Shown here: positions 1 to 8,699 of the stretch, piece by piece
Layout: the number at the start of each line of letters is the position of its first letter
Position numbering within the stretch: the first letter of the stretch is position 1
Source of the DNA: Castellaniella sp035707805
GTDB taxonomy: Bacteria > Pseudomonadota > Gammaproteobacteria > Burkholderiales > Burkholderiaceae_B
Direction of reading: 5' to 3'
DNA length: 64,000 bases
Assembly: GCA_035707805.1 (NCBI GenBank)
Contig: DASSTS010000010.1
Location: 1-64,000, forward strand
The notes under the pieces: model-generated
The model's input: the letters and a program-made list of their open reading frames with translations, nothing else
What the model was told of the DNA's origin: nothing
Database searches by the model: none
Program-made: the position numbers and the translations under genes

Positions 1-519
1 ATCGACTCCATCGCCTTCCAGACCAACATCCTGGCGCTGAACGCCGCCGTCGAGGCCGCCCGCGCCGGCGAACAGGGCCGCGGCTTTGCCGTGGTCGCCG
101 CCGAGGTCCGCGCCCTGGCCCAGCGATCCGCCGGCGCCGCCCGGGAGATCAAGACGCTCATCGACACATCCGTGGCCGCCATCACCAAGGGCAACGAGCA
201 GGCCAGCAACGCCGGTGCCTCGATGCAGGACATCGTGGACGCCATCCGCCGCGTCACCGACATCATGAACGAGATCAGCGCCGCCAACCGCGAGCAGACC
301 AGCGGCATCGAGGAAATCAATTCCGCCATCACCCAGATGGACGACGTCACCCGGCAAAACGCCAGCCTGGTCGAGGAATCCGCCGCCGCGGCCACCAGCC
401 TGCAAGAGCAGGCGGACGCGCTGGCCGGCCTGGTGGCGACCTTCAAGCTCGCCTCCCAGGAAACGGTGGGCCGGCCCCGGCCGGCCGTGCCCTTGCTGCC
501 GCAGGCATTTCAGTCTTGA
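1..519 (+). CDS. Methyl-accepting chemotaxis protein, C-terminal part (5' truncated by window edge)
   Basis: The reading frame is open from base 1, and 172 residues remain before the stop. The first residues (IDSIAFQTNILALNAAVEAA) are the highly conserved hairpin tip of the MCP cytoplasmic signalling domain, which contacts CheA and CheW. They are followed by the descending coiled-coil arm with the usual VVAAEVRALAQRSA block and an ITQMDDVTRQNASLVEESAAAA methylation-helix-like segment. Sensor domain, membrane segments and HAMP lie outside the window. There is no NWETF-like CheR-binding pentapeptide; the tail is short and proline-rich. It is followed by a second receptor in the same direction with a nearly identical tip, so the pair looks like a tandem duplication. 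The ligand cannot be told. Confidence 0.93.
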   Translation: MDSIAFQTNILALNAAVEAARAGEQGRGFAVVAAEVRALAQRSAGAAREIKTLIDTSVAAITKGNEQASNAGASMQDIVDAIRRVTDIMNEISAANREQTSGIEEINSAITQMDDVTRQNASLVEESAAAATSLQEQADALAGLVATFKLASQETVGRPRPAVPLLPQAFQS

Positions 520-521
520 TC

Positions 522-548
522 TAAAGCAACTCCGGCCTTTCCTGATCC
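522..548 (+). promoter_or_regulatory. Possible sigma-28 (FliA) promoter for the second chemoreceptor
   Basis: TAAAGCAA, an 11-base spacer and CCTGATCC lie directly after the stop codon of the preceding receptor gene. The -35 half matches the FliA consensus TAAAGTTT at its core, but the -10 half matches GCCGATAA at only about four of eight positions. Spacing is exactly right. A chemoreceptor downstream is the expected kind of target. Weaker than the two other FliA-type promoters in this window. Confidence 0.35.
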
Positions 549-629
549 CCGTACGATGTGCGCTACGGCCCGCCCGGCATCCGCTGGCCGGGCCGGACGC
601 CCCAGCCATCACATCACATCGGAATCAGG

Positions 630-2687
630 ATGACGACGTCCCCCGCCCCCCGCTCCACCACTCCCGCCAGCCGCATCGACGCCTGCCTGAACCGCCTGCG
701 CCTGTGGCAGAAATTCGCCATCCTGGCCGCAATCGGCGTGGTCCTGGTGTCCCTGCCCCTGATGCTGTACCTGAACGAAACCGGCAGGATCATCCGCGCG
801 ACCACGCTGGAATCCGAGGGGCTGCCGCCCTTGCGCCAGGTCCTGCGGGCCCTGCAGTCGACCCAGCAGCATCGCGGGCTGTCGGTCCTGGCGCTCAACG
901 GCGACACGGCGGCGCGAAGCGCCCGCCCTGCCAAGCAGGACGAGGCGGACCAGGCATTCGCCGGTCTCGACCAGACCCTGCAGGCCGAGGCGGCGGACGC
1001 GGACCTGATGGCGGCCTGGCAGTCGGCGCGCGAGGACTGGGACGGCCTGAAGGACGGGCTGCGCCAGGGCCGCCTGTCCGCCGCCGACAGCTTCTCCGCC
1101 CACACGGCGCTGAACGCCCAATTGCTGCGCCTCGAATCCCTGCTGCTGCAGCACTACGGCCTGCGCTTCGATCCGCAGGCACAGGGCTATTACCTGATCA
1201 ACGCGGCGCTGGACCAGGCGCCCGTCCTGACGGAGCTCTTCGGCCAGACCCGCGCCCTGGGAGCCGGGTTGCTGGCCCGGCGCGCCGCCAGCCCCGAGGA
1301 ACGGATCGGGATCCGCGTGCTGCTGGAACGCGCCCAGGAACACTATGACAGCCTCAACACCGCGCTGGACAACGCGGCCCGCCTGGATCCCCGCCTGAAG
1401 GACGCCCTGGACGATGCGGGGCGGACGGCGCTGGACAGCGCGCGGCGGGCCATCGAGCTGGCCCGCGTGCAGATCATCCAGGCCCAGTCGCTGAACTTCC
1501 CGGCGGCGGACTACTTCCGGACATTCACCGCCGCGGTCGATGCCCAGTTCGAGCTGAACGAGGCTGCGCTGGCGCAGCTGGATCAGCTGCTGGCGGCCCG
1601 TACCGACCGCCTGATCCGCGCGCGCTACCTGCTGGGCGGCGGCATCCTGCTGCTGTGCCTGATGGCCGCCTGGGTCAACTGGCGGATCACCCGGGCGCTG
1701 CTGCGCCAGCTGGGCGGCGAGCCCGCCTACGCGGCCTCCATCCTGCAGCGCATCGCGGCCGGCGACCTGGCCGTGCCGATCGCCCTGTCACCCGGGGACC
1801 GCAGCAGCCTGCTGTTCGACATGCACGACATGCGCAGCCACCTGTCGGCCATCGTGGGCAATGTGCGCAGCGGCGCCAACGCCATCGCCACAGCCTCCGC
1901 CCAGATTTCCGCCGGCAACCTGGACCTGTCGGCCCGCACCGAGCAACAGGCCAGCTCGCTCACGGAAACCGCCGCCACGACCGAACAGATCACGGCCACC
2001 GTGCGCCAGAACGCCGACAACGCGCAGCAGGCCAACGCGCTCGCCACCGCGGCCGCCGGCACGGCCGCCACCGGGGGCGCGTTGGTGAGCCAGCTGGTGG
2101 ACACCATGCAGGACATCAACCAGCGCTCCGCGCAGGTGGCCGAGATTATCGGGGTGATCGACAGCATCGCCTTCCAGACCAACATCCTGGCGCTGAATGC
2201 CGCGGTCGAGGCCGCCCGCGCCGGCGAACAGGGCAAGGGCTTTGCCGTGGTCGCCGCCGAAGTCCGCGCCCTGGCGCAACGCAGCGCGGCGGCGGCCGGA
2301 GAAATCAAGCACCTGATCGAGACCTCGGTGCAGGCCGCCGCGCGGGGCAACGAGCAGGCGGCCCACGCGGGCGCCACCATGCGCGACATCGTCACCGGCA
2401 TCCAGCGGGTCACGAACATCATGGGCGAGATCAGCGAGGCCAGCCGCGAGCAGGCCACCGGCATCGAGGAAATCAATCTCGCCGTCACCCAGATGGACGA
2501 CGTCACCCAGCAGAACGCCAGCCTGGTGGAGGAATCCGTGGCGGCCGCCCACAGCCTCAAGGACCAGGCGGACACGCTGGCCCGGATCGTCGCGGTGTTC
2601 CGGCTGGCAGCGGATCATCCCGCCGCCCCCCAGCCGGCGCGGCCGCGCGCCCTGCCCTCGGCCAGCCTGCGTGCCGGGACCGCATGA
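630..2687 (+). CDS. Methyl-accepting chemotaxis protein
   Basis: Encodes about 685 residues, a transmembrane chemoreceptor that signals to the CheA-CheW complex. A first membrane segment lies at about residues 27-48 (FAILAAIGVVLVSLPLMLYL) and a second at about 331-350. Between them is a periplasmic sensor of about 280 residues that I cannot assign to a ligand. HAMP and adaptation helices follow, then the signalling tip (IDSIAFQTNILALNAA) near residue 510. I chose the ATG at 630 because translation from an earlier in-frame ATG at 558 adds a proline-rich stretch unlike a protein start; neither has a strong ribosome site. The C-terminus lacks a CheR-tethering pentapeptide, so adaptation would need help from other receptors. 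It is a tandem paralogue of the truncated gene upstream. Confidence 0.93.
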   Translation: MTTSPAPRSTTPASRIDACLNRLRLWQKFAILAAIGVVLVSLPLMLYLNETGRIIRATTLESEGLPPLRQVLRALQSTQQHRGLSVLALNGDTAARSARPAKQDEADQAFAGLDQTLQAEAADADLMAAWQSAREDWDGLKDGLRQGRLSAADSFSAHTALNAQLLRLESLLLQHYGLRFDPQAQGYYLINAALDQAPVLTELFGQTRALGAGLLARRAASPEERIGIRVLLERAQEHYDSLNTALDNAARLDPRLKDALDDAGRTALDSARRAIELARVQIIQAQSLNFPAADYFRTFTAAVDAQFELNEAALAQLDQLLAARTDRLIRARYLLGGGILLLCLMAAWVNWRITRALLRQLGGEPAYAASILQRIAAGDLAVPIALSPGDRSSLLFDMHDMRSHLSAIVGNVRSGANAIATASAQISAGNLDLSARTEQQASSLTETAATTEQITATVRQNADNAQQANALATAAAGTAATGGALVSQLVDTMQDINQRSAQVAEIIGVIDSIAFQTNILALNAAVEAARAGEQGKGFAVVAAEVRALAQRSAAAAGEIKHLIETSVQAAARGNEQAAHAGATMRDIVTGIQRVTNIMGEISEASREQATGIEEINLAVTQMDDVTQQNASLVEESVAAAHSLKDQADTLARIVAVFRLAADHPAAPQPARPRALPSASLRAGTA

Positions 2688-2717
2688 ATCCGGAGGCCGG
2701 CGTAAAATAGCGGCGCC

Positions 2718-3764
2718 ATGAAGCCGACATTATCCTTCCAGATGCGACGAATTGTTCCCCGCCCGGCCGCGGCGGCCGTCGTCGCGTGCTGCGCGGTCCT
2801 TGGACTCGCCGCTTCCGCGCAGGCTTCGGAATCCCCGGCTCCGGCCGGGACGGTGTCCGCCCCCCAGGCGGCCGTCACCGCGCTGGCGGGTGCGGCAAGC
2901 GCCGCGCCGGGCGCGCGCGCGGCCTGCCGGCACGGCACCGTGCTGACCTTCGTCGCCCACACGGACGATGACCTGCTCTTCATGAACCCGGACCAGGCGA
3001 GCGCCATCCGCCAGGGGCGCTGCATGCGCGTGGTCTACCTGACGGCCGGCGACCGCGGCGAAGGGCAGCCCTACCTGCTGGCCCGCGAGCGCGGCATCAT
3101 GGCCGCCTATGCCTCGATGTCGGGCGTCGCCAACCGCTGGCGCACCGACGGCTGGCGCGTGGACGGGCGCACCGTGGTGCGCCACACCCTGCTGGCGGCC
3201 CCTCGGGTCGAACTCGTCATGCTGCGCATTCCGGATCCATGGCTGGGCCCCGGCTGGGGCAGCCTGACGCCCCTGAGCCGCCTGGAATCCGTCCCCGGGA
3301 CCGGGGTGCGGGCCTATGCCCCCTATCCCGAAGACTACACGCGCGACAGCCTGGTGGCGTGGCTGGCCGCGCTGATCGAGACGGTGCATCCGGACGACGT
3401 CAGGCTGATGGACGCGTCCGTGGACATTCCCTACGACAAGCTGTGCTGGCGCTGCCCGGGCCACGATCATCCGGATCACATCGCCAGCGCCCGCCTGGTC
3501 GAGGACGCCATGCGCAAGGCGCCCGGCGCCTACCGGCAGCAGGCCTACCTGGGCTATCCCAGCCAGGAACGGCCGGCCAACCTCGACGACAGCCAGAAGG
3601 CCGTCAAGACGGCGGTGTTCCTGCGCTACATGGCCAACGACCCCCACTACTGTCGCAGGCAGTCGCACTGCTCCCGCCCCCGGGGGCCGGAGGCGGCATG
3701 GGTCTGGCGCCAGTATCCGATCACGCCGGGCCTGACGGCGCCGACCCTGCAGGCACTGCAGTAA
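2718..3764 (+). CDS. Exported PIG-L/LmbE-family deacetylase
   Basis: Encodes 348 residues. The N-terminus (residues 1 to about 37) is a signal peptide with a basic start and an alanine-rich hydrophobic core ending near ASAQA. The metal-binding motif of the family appears as AHTDDDLLF near residue 80 (usual form AHPDDE), and a second ligand block, GHDHPDH, lies near residue 250. PIG-L enzymes are Zn-dependent amidases that remove N-acetyl groups from glucosamine-type sugars, so a role on an exported glycan or cell-wall sugar is a reasonable inference; the substrate is unknown. The retained His, Asp and second His suggest it is active. It stands alone between the chemoreceptors and the convergent trmD gene, 18 bases away. 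Confidence 0.82.
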   Translation: MKPTLSFQMRRIVPRPAAAAVVACCAVLGLAASAQASESPAPAGTVSAPQAAVTALAGAASAAPGARAACRHGTVLTFVAHTDDDLLFMNPDQASAIRQGRCMRVVYLTAGDRGEGQPYLLARERGIMAAYASMSGVANRWRTDGWRVDGRTVVRHTLLAAPRVELVMLRIPDPWLGPGWGSLTPLSRLESVPGTGVRAYAPYPEDYTRDSLVAWLAALIETVHPDDVRLMDASVDIPYDKLCWRCPGHDHPDHIASARLVEDAMRKAPGAYRQQAYLGYPSQERPANLDDSQKAVKTAVFLRYMANDPHYCRRQSHCSRPRGPEAAWVWRQYPITPGLTAPTLQALQ

Positions 3765-3782
3765 AGCGCCGCCGGCGCGGCT

Positions 3783-4568
3783 TCAGTCTGAATCGTCCGG
3801 CGCGCGCGACTTCAGCGCCGCCTCGTCCGCAGGACTCAAGCCACCCAGGCGCCGGGCCTGCTCGATCAGGTCGGGCCGCCGCGCGGCGGTCAGCGCCAGG
3901 GAGGCCCCGCGGCGCCAGACCGAGATGCGGGCATGATGGCCCGACATCAGGACCTCGGGCGTCTCCTGGCCGCGCCAGACTTCGGGACGGGTGTAGTGAG
4001 GACTGTCCAGCAGGCCCGTCAAGGCCGGGTTGAAGGAATCCTGCTCGGCCGATTCCGCGTCGTGCAGGACGCCCGGCAGCAGGCGCACGACGCTGTCGAT
4101 CAACACCATGGCGCCCAGCTCGCCGCCCGAGAGCACGAAATCCCCCAGGGAGACCTCCCGGTCGACGTACCGGTCGATGAAACGCTGGTCGATGCCCTCG
4201 TACCGGCCGCAGACCAGGATGGCGCCCGAGCCCGCCGCCCAGGCGCGGGCCTGCGCCTGGTCATGCACGCGGCCGGCGGGCGACAGCAGGACGACGGGGG
4301 CCGGACAGCCGGCCGGATCGGCCTGCGCCCGCGCGCGGTCCGCCCGCACCGCCTCTACCGCCAGGGCCAGCGGCTCGGCCATCATTACCATGCCGGGTCC
4401 GCCGCCGAAGGGCCGGTCGTCCACGGTGCGATGCACGTCCGTGGTGTAGTCGCGCGGATTCCAGGTCCGCAGGGACCACGTGCCCCGCTGATGCGCGCGC
4501 CCGCTGACGCCGAGGTCGCGGATGGCGGCGAACATGTCGGGAAACAGGGTGATCAGATCAAAGCGCAT
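3783..4568 (-). CDS. trmD: tRNA (guanine-N1)-methyltransferase TrmD
   Basis: Encodes 261 residues. TrmD methylates G37 of tRNAs reading CNN codons, using S-adenosylmethionine, which prevents +1 frameshifting. The N-terminus MRFDLITLFPDMF, the GGGPGMVM loop near residues 53-60 and the knot sequence SLGDFVLSGGE near residues 137-147 are family hallmarks of the SPOUT trefoil knot that binds AdoMet. It is the third gene of rpsP-rimM-trmD, 44 bases after rimM. In most Proteobacteria rplS follows; here the operon stops and the next gene is convergent, so rplS must lie elsewhere in the genome. Confidence 0.97.
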   Translation of the reverse strand: MRFDLITLFPDMFAAIRDLGVSGRAHQRGTWSLRTWNPRDYTTDVHRTVDDRPFGGGPGMVMMAEPLALAVEAVRADRARAQADPAGCPAPVVLLSPAGRVHDQAQARAWAAGSGAILVCGRYEGIDQRFIDRYVDREVSLGDFVLSGGELGAMVLIDSVVRLLPGVLHDAESAEQDSFNPALTGLLDSPHYTRPEVWRGQETPEVLMSGHHARISVWRRGASLALTAARRPDLIEQARRLGGLSPADEAALKSRAPDDSD

Positions 4569-4612
4569 GGCGGGAAGGCACAGAGTCGGGCGTGCGCCCG
4601 GAGAACGGCCGC

Positions 4613-5236
4613 CTAGAAGTCGGCCGGCCAGTCGCTGTCGATGCGGCGGCCCGCCACATCGACCTGTTGCACGTGCGCGGCCACGAAAGGCACCAGGATC
4701 CGGACGGGCCGTCCCTTGGCGTCCTGATGAGCGTGGAAGCCGCCATCCTCGCCGGTGTCGCCGCGCAGGATCTGCAGCACCGCGTGGGCGCCATTGTCGA
4801 GGACCTGGTCCACCTGCCCCAGCAGCGTGGACTCGCCGGATTCGGAGCGCCCATAGAAATCACAGCCGACCAGGTCCACCCAGTAATACTCGTCGTCGTC
4901 CGCGGCGGGAAAGGCCGCGCGCGGCACCCAGACCGTGTGGCCCCGCAGGGATTCCGCCGTATCGCGGTCGTCGATCCCTGCCAGCTGCACCGCCAGGAAC
5001 TGCCCGGCCTGTCGGCGGCAGGCCTGCACCGGCATGCCGCGCGGACGCGACAAGGCGCCGGATTCCAGTGCGGAATCCGGCGCCTTCAGCCACCAGACCG
5101 GCGCATTGAGCAATGCGTCGGCCTGGGGCGAATACGGCTGGATCTTGAGCCAGCCCCGCACTCCGTGCGCCGCCGAAACCCGGCCGACCTCGATCAGGTC
5201 GTCGGGCGGGGGCGCATCGGTGCGGGCCTCGGCCAT
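4613..5236 (-). CDS. rimM: Ribosome maturation factor RimM
   Basis: Encodes 207 residues. RimM assists assembly of the 30S subunit head around ribosomal protein S19. The N-terminal beta-barrel carries the family signature LIEVGRVSAAHGVRGWLKI at about residues 15-33. The C-terminal PRC-barrel-like half contains the tract YYWVDLVGCDFY around residue 117. It sits between rpsP (10 bases upstream) and trmD, the usual order, and would be translated from the same transcript. Confidence 0.97.
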   Translation of the reverse strand: MAEARTDAPPPDDLIEVGRVSAAHGVRGWLKIQPYSPQADALLNAPVWWLKAPDSALESGALSRPRGMPVQACRRQAGQFLAVQLAGIDDRDTAESLRGHTVWVPRAAFPAADDDEYYWVDLVGCDFYGRSESGESTLLGQVDQVLDNGAHAVLQILRGDTGEDGGFHAHQDAKGRPVRILVPFVAAHVQQVDVAGRRIDSDWPADF

Positions 5237-5246
5237 GTCAGCCGGA

Positions 5247-5507
5247 TCAGGCGGCTGCGGCGACCTTGGCGGAGTATTCCTTCACCAGGCGGTCCACCGT
5301 GCCCGACAGCTGGGCGCCATTGGAGACCCAATGCTGGACGCGATCCAGGGCAATGCGCAGATTTTCCTGGCCCTCGCCCGCGACCGGATTGTAGAAACCC
5401 ACGCGTTCGATGAAACGGCCATCGCGGCGATTGCGCGAATCGGCAGCAACGACGTTGTAGAAGGGACGCTTCTTCGAGCCGCCGCGGGCCAGACGAATCA
5501 CAACCAT
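5247..5507 (-). CDS. rpsP: 30S ribosomal protein S16
   Basis: Encodes 86 residues, the normal length for S16, a 30S subunit protein needed for early assembly. MVVIRLARGGSKKRPFYNVV at the N-terminus is the family signature, and ERVGFYNP follows. The ATG whose first base is 5507 is preceded by an AAAGGA ribosome-binding site about seven bases away; a longer in-frame extension upstream looks non-coding. First gene of the rpsP-rimM-trmD operon, with a good sigma-70-type promoter just upstream. Confidence 0.98.
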   Translation of the reverse strand: MVVIRLARGGSKKRPFYNVVAADSRNRRDGRFIERVGFYNPVAGEGQENLRIALDRVQHWVSNGAQLSGTVDRLVKEYSAKVAAAA

Positions 5508-5542
5508 TGATAATCCTTTGATAAACCGGTGTAAAACACGAA

Positions 5543-5572
5543 ATTCTAGCATCAGGCATCCCGGTTTCGCAA
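5543..5572 (-). promoter_or_regulatory. Candidate sigma-70 promoter of rpsP-rimM-trmD
   Basis: On the minus strand TTGCGA (-35) and TAGAAT (-10) are separated by 18 bases, giving a leader of about 30 bases before rpsP. The -10 sits in TGCTAGAATTTCG, which includes a TGn extended -10. The same 13 bases recur upstream of the tRNA-Ala gene at 53.8 kb. Confidence 0.55.
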
Positions 5573-5602
5573 TGAGATTCCAGGAAAAGCCGATGCCAGG
5601 CC

Positions 5603-5631
5603 AAGAAAACAACATCGGGGCGCGCGCCCCG
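5603..5631 (-). terminator. Likely rho-independent terminator after alaS-tusA
   Basis: On the minus strand a perfect GC palindrome (CGGGGCGCGCGCCCCG, plus-strand 5616-5631) can fold into a hairpin and is followed by the T-rich run TTGTTTTCTT. It sits between the tusA stop and the rpsP promoter and would separate the two transcription units. The T run is interrupted, so termination may be incomplete. Confidence 0.5.
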
Positions 5632-5676
5632 GTCAGGCCACCAGCCGGCGTGGCCGCGACCGAAGCGGGCGCGGGC

Positions 5677-5922
5677 TCAGCGCCGCCGGACGTAATGCAC
5701 CGTGACGGCCTCGTCCCGTGCCTGCTGGGCCAGCAGGGCATTGCCGGTCTGCTGGCAAAAAGCCTGGAAATCCCGGCCGGCATGGGGGTCGGTCGTCAGC
5801 ACCGCCAGCACCTGGCCGCTGGCCAGATGCGCCAGGGCCTTTTTCGTGCGCAGGATCGGCAGGGGGCAGTTCAGCCCCCGGGCGTCGATCTCCTGGTCCG
5901 CGGCGGGCAGATCGTCGGCCAT
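5677..5922 (-). CDS. TusA/SirA-family sulfurtransferase-like protein
   Basis: Encodes 81 residues from the ATG at 5922. The sequence IDARGLNCPLPILRTKKAL is the TusA family signature: a conserved Cys in a CPxP motif (Cys19) that carries persulfide sulfur in TusA, with the fold YedF/SirA proteins share. Which acceptor it serves (2-thiouridine of tRNA, molybdenum cofactor, or another) cannot be told. The start codon overlaps the alaS stop codon by one base (TGATG), so it is almost certainly translationally coupled to alaS; a GTG one codon earlier is an alternative start. Confidence 0.85.
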   Translation of the reverse strand: MADDLPAADQEIDARGLNCPLPILRTKKALAHLASGQVLAVLTTDPHAGRDFQAFCQQTGNALLAQQARDEAVTVHYVRRR

Positions 5923-8546
5923 CACGCCGCCTGCAGGCGCGCGGACAGCCAGCCCGCCACACCGGCCACGGCGCCGTCCAGCGCCGCGACGTCGGAGCCG
6001 CCGCCCATCGCCATGTCGGGACGCCCGCCGCCCTTGCCGCCCACCTGGGCCGCCACCGAGCCGACCAGGTCGCCCGCCTTGACGCGGGACGTGAGTTCAG
6101 GGCTGACGCCCGCCACCAGGCTGATCTTGTCGTCCGTCACCGCGGCCAACAGGATCACCGCGTTCGAGAGCTTCGATTTCAGCTGGTCCACCATGCCGCG
6201 CAGCGCCTTGGGATCCACGCCGTTCAGGCGGGTCGCCAGCAGCTTCACGCCCGCCACGTCCACCGCCTGCCCGGCGAGGTCGGATCCGGCCGCAGCCGCC
6301 AGCTTGTCCTGCAGGCGTTCGAGCTCACGCTCGATCTGGCGGGTCTGGTGCTGCAGCGCCTGGATGCGGTCCGGCACGCCGGCGGGCTGGGTCTTGAGCA
6401 GGCCGGCGGCCTGGTCCAGCACGCCCTGGGTCTGCTGCACCCAGGCCAGCGCATTGCGGCCGGTGATGGCCTCGACCCGGCGGATGCCCGCCGCCACGCC
6501 GCCTTCGGCTGTGATCTTGAACAGGCCGATGTCCCCGGTGCGGGCCACGTGGGTGCCGCCGCACAGCTCGCGGGAAAAGCCGATGTCCAGCACCCGCACG
6601 ACGTCGCCGTATTTTTCGCCGAAGAGCGCCATGGCCCCGCCCGCCACCGCCTCGTCATAGCTGAGGTGCTGGGTGCGGACCGCCTGGTTGGCGAGGACCT
6701 CGTCGTTGACGATGGCCTCCACCTGCGCGACCTGCTCGGGCGTCAGGGGCGCGTCATGCGCGAAATCGAAGCGCGTCTTGTCCGGATCCACCAGCGAACC
6801 GCGCTGCTGCACGTGGTCGCCTAGCACCTGGCGCAAGGCCTTGTGCATCAGGTGGGTGGCCGAGTGGTTGCGCATGGTGTCGGCGCGCCGCTGGCCGTCG
6901 ACCTGCGTGCGCACGGCGTCGCCCACCGACAGGGTGCCCTCGACCAGGCTGCCATGATGGCCGAAGACCGCGCTCTGGATCTTTTGCGTGTCTGCGACCT
7001 GGAAGCGGGCCGCGGCATTGGCGATCAGGCCGGTGTCCCCGACCTGGCCGCCCGATTCGGCATAGAACGGGGTCGCGTCGAGCACCACTACGGCGTCCTG
7101 GCCCTGGGCGATGGACGGGACCGAGGTGCCGTCCAAGTACAGGGCCGTGACGGTCGCCTCGCCTTCCAGTTGCTCGTAGCCGTCGAAGCGGGTGTCGACG
7201 CCTTCATAGCTGAGATCGGCCGCCGCCTTGAATTTCCCGGCCGCGCGCGCCTGCTCGCGCTGATGCGCCATGGCCGCGTCGAAGCCCTCCAGGTCCACCT
7301 GGATCTGGCGCTCGCGGCAGATGTCCGCCGTCAGGTCGACGGGAAAGCCGTAGGTGTCGTACAGGGTGAACAGCGTCTGGCCGTCCAGCGGCTGGCCGGC
7401 GGGCAGGTCCGCCAGGGCGGATTCCAGGATGCGCATGCCGTTTTCGAGGGTCTCGCCGAAGCGTTCTTCTTCCTGGCGCAGCACCTGCTCGACGCGCGCC
7501 TGCTGGGCGGCGAGCTCGGGATAGGCGGCGCCCATCTGCTCGACCAGGTCGGCGACCAGCCGATGGAAGAAGACGCCCTTCTGCCCCAGCTTGTGTCCGT
7601 GGCGCAGGGCGCGCCGGATGATCCGGCGCAGCACGTAGCCGCGGCCCTCGTTGCCGGGGATGACCCCGTCCACCACCAGGAAGCTGCAGGCGCGGATGTG
7701 GTCGGCGATGACCTTCAGGGAATTGTCGGCCAGGTCCGTGGCCCCGGTCTCGCGCGCGGCGGCGCGGATCAGGCTCTGGAACAGGTCGATCTCGTAATTG
7801 GAATGCACGTGCTGCAGCACGGCGGCGATGCGCTCCAGCCCCATGCCGGTGTCGACGCAGGGCTTGGGCAGCGGATGCATGGTGCCCTGGGCGTCGCGCT
7901 CGAACTGCATGAAGACCAGGTTCCAGATCTCGATGTAGCGGTCGCCGTCTTCCTCGGGGGATCCCGGGGGGCCGCCCCAGATCTCGGGGCCGTGGTCATA
8001 GAAGATCTCGGAACAGGGGCCGCAAGGGCCCGTGTCGGCCATCTGCCAGAAATTGTCGGAGGCGTAGCGCGCCCCCTTGTTGTCGCCGATGCGGATGATG
8101 CGCTCGCGCGGGACGCCGATTTCCTGCGCCCAGATATCGTAGGCCTCGTCATCCTCCTGGTAGACCGTGACCCAGAGCTTTTCCTTGGGCAGGCCGTAGA
8201 CCTCGGTCAGCAGCGTCCATGCGTACGTGATGGCGTCGCGCTTGAAATAATCGCCGAAGCTGAAATTGCCCAGCATCTCGAAGAACGTGTGATGGCGGGC
8301 GGTGTAGCCGACGTTCTCCAGATCGTTGTGCTTGCCCCCGGCGCGCACGCAGCGCTGCGCCGTCGTGGCCCGGCGGTAGGGCCGTGTGTCCTTGCCGGTG
8401 AACACGTCCTTGAACTGGACCATGCCGGCGTTGGTGAACAGCAAGGTCGGATCGTTGCCCGGCACCAGCGGCGAGGACGGGACGATCTGATGCCCCTTGG
8501 ATTCAAAAAAGGACAGGAATTTTTGACGGATCTCGGAGGTTTTCAT
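5922..8546 (-). CDS. alaS: Alanyl-tRNA synthetase
   Basis: Encodes 874 residues, the usual length. AlaRS charges tRNA-Ala. Order of parts: class II catalytic core at the N-terminus (MKTSEIRQKFLSFFESKGH), tRNA recognition region, an editing domain with HSATHLMH near residue 562 and CGGTHVARTG near residue 661 whose His and Cys residues bind zinc, and a C-terminal DHHA1-type domain ending with a glycine-rich GGKGGGRPDMAMGGG stretch near residue 838. Upstream there is a TATAAT -10 element. It is followed by an overlapping tusA-family gene. A 583-codon open frame on the opposite strand inside alaS is a shadow. Confidence 0.98.
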   Translation of the reverse strand: MKTSEIRQKFLSFFESKGHQIVPSSPLVPGNDPTLLFTNAGMVQFKDVFTGKDTRPYRRATTAQRCVRAGGKHNDLENVGYTARHHTFFEMLGNFSFGDYFKRDAITYAWTLLTEVYGLPKEKLWVTVYQEDDEAYDIWAQEIGVPRERIIRIGDNKGARYASDNFWQMADTGPCGPCSEIFYDHGPEIWGGPPGSPEEDGDRYIEIWNLVFMQFERDAQGTMHPLPKPCVDTGMGLERIAAVLQHVHSNYEIDLFQSLIRAAARETGATDLADNSLKVIADHIRACSFLVVDGVIPGNEGRGYVLRRIIRRALRHGHKLGQKGVFFHRLVADLVEQMGAAYPELAAQQARVEQVLRQEEERFGETLENGMRILESALADLPAGQPLDGQTLFTLYDTYGFPVDLTADICRERQIQVDLEGFDAAMAHQREQARAAGKFKAAADLSYEGVDTRFDGYEQLEGEATVTALYLDGTSVPSIAQGQDAVVVLDATPFYAESGGQVGDTGLIANAAARFQVADTQKIQSAVFGHHGSLVEGTLSVGDAVRTQVDGQRRADTMRNHSATHLMHKALRQVLGDHVQQRGSLVDPDKTRFDFAHDAPLTPEQVAQVEAIVNDEVLANQAVRTQHLSYDEAVAGGAMALFGEKYGDVVRVLDIGFSRELCGGTHVARTGDIGLFKITAEGGVAAGIRRVEAITGRNALAWVQQTQGVLDQAAGLLKTQPAGVPDRIQALQHQTRQIERELERLQDKLAAAAGSDLAGQAVDVAGVKLLATRLNGVDPKALRGMVDQLKSKLSNAVILLAAVTDDKISLVAGVSPELTSRVKAGDLVGSVAAQVGGKGGGRPDMAMGGGSDVAALDGAVAGVAGWLSARLQAA

Positions 8547-8578
8547 TCGTTTGGCCGCAAGGGGGAAACTAGCCGGCC

Positions 8579-8584
8579 ATTATA
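8579..8584 (-). promoter_or_regulatory. Candidate -10 element for alaS
   Basis: A perfect TATAAT on the minus strand lies 32 bases upstream of the alaS ATG. I do not see a convincing -35 hexamer at 16-18 bases, so this rests on the -10 alone. Confidence 0.35.
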
Positions 8585-8699
8585 TGCGTTTTGAGGTTAC
8601 GAACTGTGATTCCCCTGACCGGAATCGACGCGCGGGGGCGATTTCCCGCGCCCGGCGGCCCCGCCCGCAGGGCGGACGCCGCGGGGCTGGAACCGGGTC

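Noticed and set aside
6843..8594. A 583-codon open frame on the plus strand opposite alaS
   Set aside because: It lies wholly over alaS, and its translation is low in sense, rich in Gly, Val, Asp and Gln; this is the third-position GC shadow of a conserved gene.
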